A stretch of DNA of 43,707 bases from Alistipes sp. (GTDB lineage: Bacteria; Bacteroidota; Bacteroidia; Bacteroidales; Rikenellaceae), in contig JAFVOR010000100.1 in the NCBI GenBank assembly GCA_017505725.1, positions 1 through 43,707 on the forward strand. Direction: 5' to 3'. This document shows, one piece after another, positions 39,852-43,707 of this stretch; position 1 is the first letter of the stretch; each line of letters opens with the position of its first letter. The notes beneath the pieces are model-generated. The model ran no database searches and was not told the DNA's origin. It worked only from the letters and a program-made list of their open reading frames with translations. The translations under genes were made by a program, and so were the position numbers.

Positions 39852-41117
39852 ATGGAGGGAACTTTAATCATATTGGTTATTGCAGTGGTGGCACTTGTGT
39901 TGGGTGCGGTGTGTGGTTACTTGTTCTCGAGGATGCGTACAGCGGCCTCCGAAGCGTTGTTGGCGCAGAGTCGTTTCGAGCTCGAGCGCACCAAGGCGGA
40001 GCTTGGGCGTTCTCGTGAGTCTCACGCCTCATTGCAGGCCGAGAATGCCCGTCTGCTGGAGCAGTTGCGTCAGCAGGCTGAGGAGCGCAGAAACCTGCGT
40101 GCCGAGTCCGAGCGTGCATTCCGCGAGATTGCCACCTCGATTTTCGACGAGAAATCGAAGGTGATGCGCGAGAGTAATACTCTGCAGTTGGGCGAGATTC
40201 TCACCCCCTTCAAGGTCGATCTTGAGAATCTCAAGAAGACCATCCACGATTGTTATACGGGTGAGGTGAGCGAGGTGAAGTCGTTGCGTGATAGCATCAA
40301 GGACTTGGCCGATTTGAATCACACCATAGGTCGCGAGGCGAAGGAGTTGAGCCGAGCCCTGAGAGGTAACTCGAAGGTGCGAGGTGATTGGGGCGAGCTC
40401 TTTCTGCGTCAGTTGCTCGAGAAGTCGGGCCTCGAGGAGGGTGTGAACTTCACCATCCAGGCGACCAAAAACGTGGATGGCACTCAAATCAAGAGCAGTG
40501 CCGGAGGTCAGTTGCGCCCCGATGCGCTGTTCCATCTGCCCGACGGAAGATGTATCGTGGTGGATGCTAAGGTCGCTTTGCCTGCCTACACGACCTATGT
40601 GAGCGCCTCTGTCGAAGATCAACCTGCCGCGCTAAAGGAACATATCGCTGCGGTGAAACGCCATATCGATGATTTGGCAAGCAAGGAGTATCACCGAAAT
40701 GTGCAGGGTGCTGCCGACTTTGTGCTGATGTTCATACCAAACGAAGGTGCCTACCTAACCGCTATGGGTGCCGACAAGGGGTTGTGGGAGTACGCCTACG
40801 ACAAGCAGATTGTGGTGGTGAGCCCTACCCACCTTATCTCGGTGTTGAAGCTGATGTATCAGCTCTGGATACGAGACAAGCAGACCAAGAATGCTCTGAA
40901 AATTGCCGAGGATACGGGTAAGTTGTACGACAAGTTCGTAGGCTTTGTCGAAGATATGGAGAATGTGGGCAAGTCCCTCCGCAGCGCACAACAAAGCTAC
41001 GAAGGGGCCTACAACAAACTCTCCTCGGGCAAGGGTAACCTCATCACAAAGGTCGAGCAGATACGCAAACTTGGTGCCAAAACAGATAAACAGCTCAAGA
41101 TAGAGGAGGAGGCTTAA
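39852..41117 (+). CDS. rmuC: DNA recombination protein RmuC
   Basis: A 421-residue protein with one N-terminal membrane helix (about residues 4-24, LIILVIAVVALVLGAVCGYL), a coiled coil to about residue 125, and the RmuC nuclease-like domain. Signatures: GNSKVRGDWGELFLRQLLE, RPDALFHLPDGR, VVDAKVALPAY and FVLMFIPNEGAYLTA. RmuC limits inversions at short inverted repeats in E. coli and belongs to a PD-(D/E)XK-like group; the D/VDAK residues fit. Start is ATG at 39852, just after a -7 box. Convergent with dnaG, separated by a shared hairpin. Confidence 0.95.
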   Translation: MEGTLIILVIAVVALVLGAVCGYLFSRMRTAASEALLAQSRFELERTKAELGRSRESHASLQAENARLLEQLRQQAEERRNLRAESERAFREIATSIFDEKSKVMRESNTLQLGEILTPFKVDLENLKKTIHDCYTGEVSEVKSLRDSIKDLADLNHTIGREAKELSRALRGNSKVRGDWGELFLRQLLEKSGLEEGVNFTIQATKNVDGTQIKSSAGGQLRPDALFHLPDGRCIVVDAKVALPAYTTYVSASVEDQPAALKEHIAAVKRHIDDLASKEYHRNVQGAADFVLMFIPNEGAYLTAMGADKGLWEYAYDKQIVVVSPTHLISVLKLMYQLWIRDKQTKNALKIAEDTGKLYDKFVGFVEDMENVGKSLRSAQQSYEGAYNKLSSGKGNLITKVEQIRKLGAKTDKQLKIEEEA

Positions 41118-41159
41118 AAAGTTTGGATATGAGATAGTCAAATACAGCTTCTGACAAAA

Positions 41160-41193
41160 ATGAGTGTGTCCAAAACTTGTTGGGCACACTCAT
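41160..41193. terminator. Bidirectional hairpin between rmuC and dnaG
   Basis: ATGAGTGTGTCCAA (41160-41173) pairs with TTGGGCACACTCAT (41180-41193) with one G-T pair, with AAAAA just upstream, which reads TTTTT on the minus strand. The stem resembles those at 15299 and 15952. Confidence 0.8.
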
Positions 41194-41212
41194 CGTATCT
41201 CTTATACCGCTC

Positions 41213-43216
41213 CTATATGGTAAGTCGATTCATTCGCTTTGCGAGGATAACCTTCAGGCGGTTGAGGCGCGACATCTCCTCTGTAATGGTGAGTATATCC
41301 TCCTCGCTGATATTCTCGTCGCAGAGGCGTGCCTGGAGTTCGGCAAGACGACCTGTCACAACCTTGGTCTTGAAGAGCTGCACAGCCTTAGGAATTCCCT
41401 TGCCCAGCATCTCTGACTCGGTGGTGGTGTGGACATCCTTCTTGGTCCAGATCTCGCTTATGGCATATTGGTCGTCGATGAATAGCAGGTCGGTGGCAAC
41501 ATCGCACACCTCGATGTCGCTGTGCGAGGTGAGCTCATCGGGTTGCACCAGACGATTCTCCTCCTCGGCCTTGGTGTAGAGTTCGTAGATCTTGTTGTAT
41601 ACGGGGTTACTGAAGCGGATGCCATCCATCTTCAATTCGTCGAGGATGGTGCGTGCCACATTCAGTTCCACAATATTGCGACCCTCGCGGTACTCGTAGT
41701 TTTTGGCTCCGTGCACCACCAGGAAGTAGAGCAGCTCGTGCTCGATGGTCTCGATGCTGCTACCGATGCTGAGGTTGCCAATGACGAGACCCTCTTCGCT
41801 CTCGGGTGCCTCCTCCTGTTGCTTGCTCCAGTAGCGACGCCCGTGTCGCTGTATGAAATCTGCCGCCTCCTTGTCACCCACAGAGTTGGCTCGTTGCTTT
41901 GCCACATCACGCATCAGCGTGCTCACATCCACATCCAATAGTCTCGCACACTCCTTGATGAAGATTTCGCGACGAATAGGGTCGGGGATATTTGTAATCG
42001 ACTGCACGATATCGCGCACAACCTCGCTCTTCTTGAACGGATCGTTGCCTGCATCCGACAAGAGGAGTTTGGTCTTGAATGTGATAAAGTCCTGACTGTT
42101 CTGCTTGATGTATTCGCGCACCTCGGCAGCCGAGCGACTGCGTGCAAAGGTGTCGGGGTCGTGCTCCTCGGGGAGCAGTACGATGCGTACATTTAGTCCC
42201 TCGTTCAGAATCATATCCACGCCTCGCAGTGCCGCCTTCTGTCCTGCGGCATCGCCATCGAACATCAGCGTGATATTGCGTGTGAAGCGTTTCAGGAGCA
42301 TAATCTGCTCTGTGGTGAGCGAGGTTCCCGACGATGCTACGACATTCTCAATACCCGATTGGTGCATCGAGATGACATCGGCATAACCCTCCACCATTAT
42401 GGCGTAGTCCTCCTGCTGGATTGCCTTCTTTGCGAAGAAGAGTCCATAGATCTCGCGTTTCTTGCTGTAGATTTCGCTCTCTGGTGAGTTCTGATACTTG
42501 GCTACCTTCTTGTCGGTGCGGAGTGTGCGACCTCCGAAGCCCACGATGCGTCCCGAGACATTGTGTATAGGGAACATCACGCGCTCGCGGTAGCGGTCGT
42601 AGAGCGATCCGTCACGTTCGCTCTTGATGGAGAGTCCTGTTCCGTGATAGATTTCGCCTGTCTGCTGCGAGATGAGGAACTCCTCCTTGTAGCCCGCTCG
42701 CAGAGCAGCCTGCGACATCTGATTGCCCGTAGGGCAGTAGCCGAGTCCGAACTTGCGTATGGTCGCCTCCGAGAAACCGCGCTGCTGGCGGAAGTAGGTG
42801 AGACCTACGCTGATGCCCTCGTCACTATTGTGGAGTGTATCGACAAAGAAATCCTGTGCCCACGAGTTGAGAGTGAGCATACTCTCGCGGTCGTTGTTGC
42901 GGCGGATATCCTCCTCGCTCTCCTCCTTCTCCTTGATCTCGATGCCATACTTCTTGGCTACAATCTTCAGGGCATCGGGGTAGGTGGTATTCTCGTGCTC
43001 CATCACAAACGACACAGCGTTGCCGCCCTTGCCGCAGCCGAAGCACTTGTACAGGCCCTTCGATGGAGATACGACAAACGAAGGCGTCTTCTCGTTGTGG
43101 AACGGACAACACGCCTGATAGTTGACTCCCTTGCGCTTAAGCGAAATGTAGTCACTTATCACCTCAACAATATCTGCCGCGGCATAGATTCGGTCTATGG
43201 TATCTCTGTCAATCAT
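41213..43216 (-). CDS. dnaG: DNA primase DnaG
   Basis: A primase of about 667 residues that makes RNA primers at the replication fork. A CHC2 zinc ribbon (C37 and H40 in CCPFH, C58 and C61 in KCFGCGKGG) precedes the catalytic core, with YGLFFAKKAI and the TOPRIM block IMVEGYADVISMHQ and LMFDGDAAGQKA. The C-terminal helicase-binding region is helical and not conserved. The ATG at 43216 (MIDRDTIDRIY) is chosen: a TTG three codons upstream is also in frame, but a -7 box overlaps it. No rpsU or rpoD neighbour is present, unlike the E. coli macromolecular-synthesis operon. Confidence 0.96.
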   Translation of the reverse strand: MIDRDTIDRIYAAADIVEVISDYISLKRKGVNYQACCPFHNEKTPSFVVSPSKGLYKCFGCGKGGNAVSFVMEHENTTYPDALKIVAKKYGIEIKEKEESEEDIRRNNDRESMLTLNSWAQDFFVDTLHNSDEGISVGLTYFRQQRGFSEATIRKFGLGYCPTGNQMSQAALRAGYKEEFLISQQTGEIYHGTGLSIKSERDGSLYDRYRERVMFPIHNVSGRIVGFGGRTLRTDKKVAKYQNSPESEIYSKKREIYGLFFAKKAIQQEDYAIMVEGYADVISMHQSGIENVVASSGTSLTTEQIMLLKRFTRNITLMFDGDAAGQKAALRGVDMILNEGLNVRIVLLPEEHDPDTFARSRSAAEVREYIKQNSQDFITFKTKLLLSDAGNDPFKKSEVVRDIVQSITNIPDPIRREIFIKECARLLDVDVSTLMRDVAKQRANSVGDKEAADFIQRHGRRYWSKQQEEAPESEEGLVIGNLSIGSSIETIEHELLYFLVVHGAKNYEYREGRNIVELNVARTILDELKMDGIRFSNPVYNKIYELYTKAEEENRLVQPDELTSHSDIEVCDVATDLLFIDDQYAISEIWTKKDVHTTTESEMLGKGIPKAVQLFKTKVVTGRLAELQARLCDENISEEDILTITEEMSRLNRLKVILAKRMNRLTI

Positions 43217-43222
43217 CGAGCG

Positions 43223-43230
43223 CAAAGGTA
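43223..43230 (-). promoter_or_regulatory. -7 box placed directly at the dnaG start
   Basis: The minus strand reads TACCTTTG, a full -7 match, only 6 bp before the ATG at 43216. Transcription would start at or next to the A of ATG, suggesting a leaderless dnaG transcript. Confidence 0.5.
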
Positions 43231-43238
43231 GTGAAAGA

Positions 43239-43271
43239 AATTAAAAATTAAGAATTAAAAATTAAAAATTC
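43239..43271. repeat. Heptanucleotide array between dnaG and the NamZ-like gene
   Basis: Four in-phase units (AATTAAA, AATTAAG, AATTAAA, AATTAAA) plus a partial one lie directly upstream of the dnaG promoter box and 10 bp past the stop of the neighbouring gene. On the minus strand the unit is TTTAATT, as at 743-777. Confidence 0.9.
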
Positions 43272-43281
43272 CTCTCTTGTC

Positions 43282-43707
43282 TTACTCTTCATAGAGCAGA
43301 TATTTGCGGCGCAGCACCTTGAACTTCTCGACTTCATCTTTCCACATAGCCTTGATTTCGTCGGCCGACTTACCTGCGATGATCATCTCGTAGATGTAAT
43401 CCACACCGACCAATCTGTGGAAGAAGTGCTTTCTGTTGCCCGCAAACAACTCCTCGCCTTTACCATAGCGGTTATAGGCATCAATAACATACTTTACAGT
43501 GAAGCCCTCTTTGAGAATCTGATTCTTTGGCACTTTGCGCAAATCGACTCCGTGACACAATTTATCCTGATGCTTTGGATTTTTTGCACCCTCTATTGAG
43601 CGTGGAGTGTATGAAAATCCCGTAGGAGCAATATCTGGGTGACCATAAGCCTCAAAACCGAAATCTGTACCACGAGCCTCCGAGAATACTGTACCCTCAA
43701 TCAAACA
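43282..43707 (-). CDS. C-terminal part of a DUF1343 (NamZ-like) protein (5' end outside window)
   Basis: About 141 residues are visible and the frame is open to the window edge, so the start lies beyond it. CLIEGTVFSEARGTDFGFE with the following GHPDI, and HGVDLRKVP, match the DUF1343 family, whose studied member NamZ is an exo-beta-N-acetylmuramidase in cell-wall recycling. The IDAYNRYGKGEELF and HRLVGVDYIYEMI segments, with a terminal FKVLRRKYLLY, are also family-typical. Most of the active-site domain would be upstream of what is seen. On the minus strand ahead of dnaG, separated by a heptamer array and probably transcribed separately. Confidence 0.85.
   Translation of the reverse strand, partial: CLIEGTVFSEARGTDFGFEAYGHPDIAPTGFSYTPRSIEGAKNPKHQDKLCHGVDLRKVPKNQILKEGFTVKYVIDAYNRYGKGEELFAGNRKHFFHRLVGVDYIYEMIIAGKSADEIKAMWKDEVEKFKVLRRKYLLYEE

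Overview
The window looks like a chromosomal segment of a Bacteroidota (Bacteroidales) gut-type bacterium, possibly close to Alistipes/Rikenellaceae. That placement is inference from five observations: (i) no Shine-Dalgarno sequences ahead of genes; (ii) many TAnnTTTG -7 boxes, some with TTTG 19-20 bp upstream; (iii) lineage-typical families (DUF5606, DUF5689 lipoproteins, the 29-residue COX24-type basic peptide beside HU, DUF1343/NamZ); (iv) moderate GC with GAG/CTC/TCG-rich codons; (v) a tryptophanase, an indole-producing trait. No transposase, phage gene, CRISPR array, tRNA or rRNA was recognised.

Layout. 1-2564: 3' end of a GH30-type glycosidase, tnaA, then a repeat-filled gap. 2565-9606: DUF5606 protein and an MscS channel (minus), two overlapping DUF5689 lipoproteins (plus), then the minus-strand run pdxJ-cca-ispF-pepD. 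9690-15280: nadK, then the envelope block uppS-bamA-OmpH/Skp-OmpH/Skp. 15281-19090: rplS behind a structured leader, a minus-strand NCS2 permease, and two tandem secreted GDPD-like proteins, one with lost catalytic residues. 19091-25391: SRPBCC protein, HU, COX24-like peptide, rng, mfd. 25516-33314: coaX, outer-membrane protein, TPR protein, LptC-like lipoprotein, CorC/HlyC-type membrane protein, PpiD/SurA-like periplasmic protein. 33942-39443: trkA, deoxynucleoside kinase, RsmF-like methyltransferase, MerR regulator, Nif3-like protein, coiled-coil zinc-ribbon protein. 39852-43707: rmuC, convergent dnaG, and the 3' end of a NamZ-like DUF1343 gene.

The genes are mostly housekeeping: envelope biogenesis (undecaprenyl phosphate, BAM, periplasmic chaperones, LPS transport), cofactors (B6, NADP, CoA, isoprenoids), RNA processing and DNA repair/replication.

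The unexpected content lies between the genes. First, five loci carry a family of about 120-165-bp imperfect palindromes starting at, or containing, a stop codon. Their core is a helix, a CTCA/CTSCG internal loop and a second short helix that covaries between copies. Three of the five are tandem dimers, and strong terminator-like hairpins are associated with two of them. Second, many spacers are made of 7-bp tandem repeats (TTAATTT, ATGCAAA, AATTTTG, GCCATTA and relatives), several touching stop codons or promoter boxes. Neither class encodes protein, and I could not search whether either is already described.
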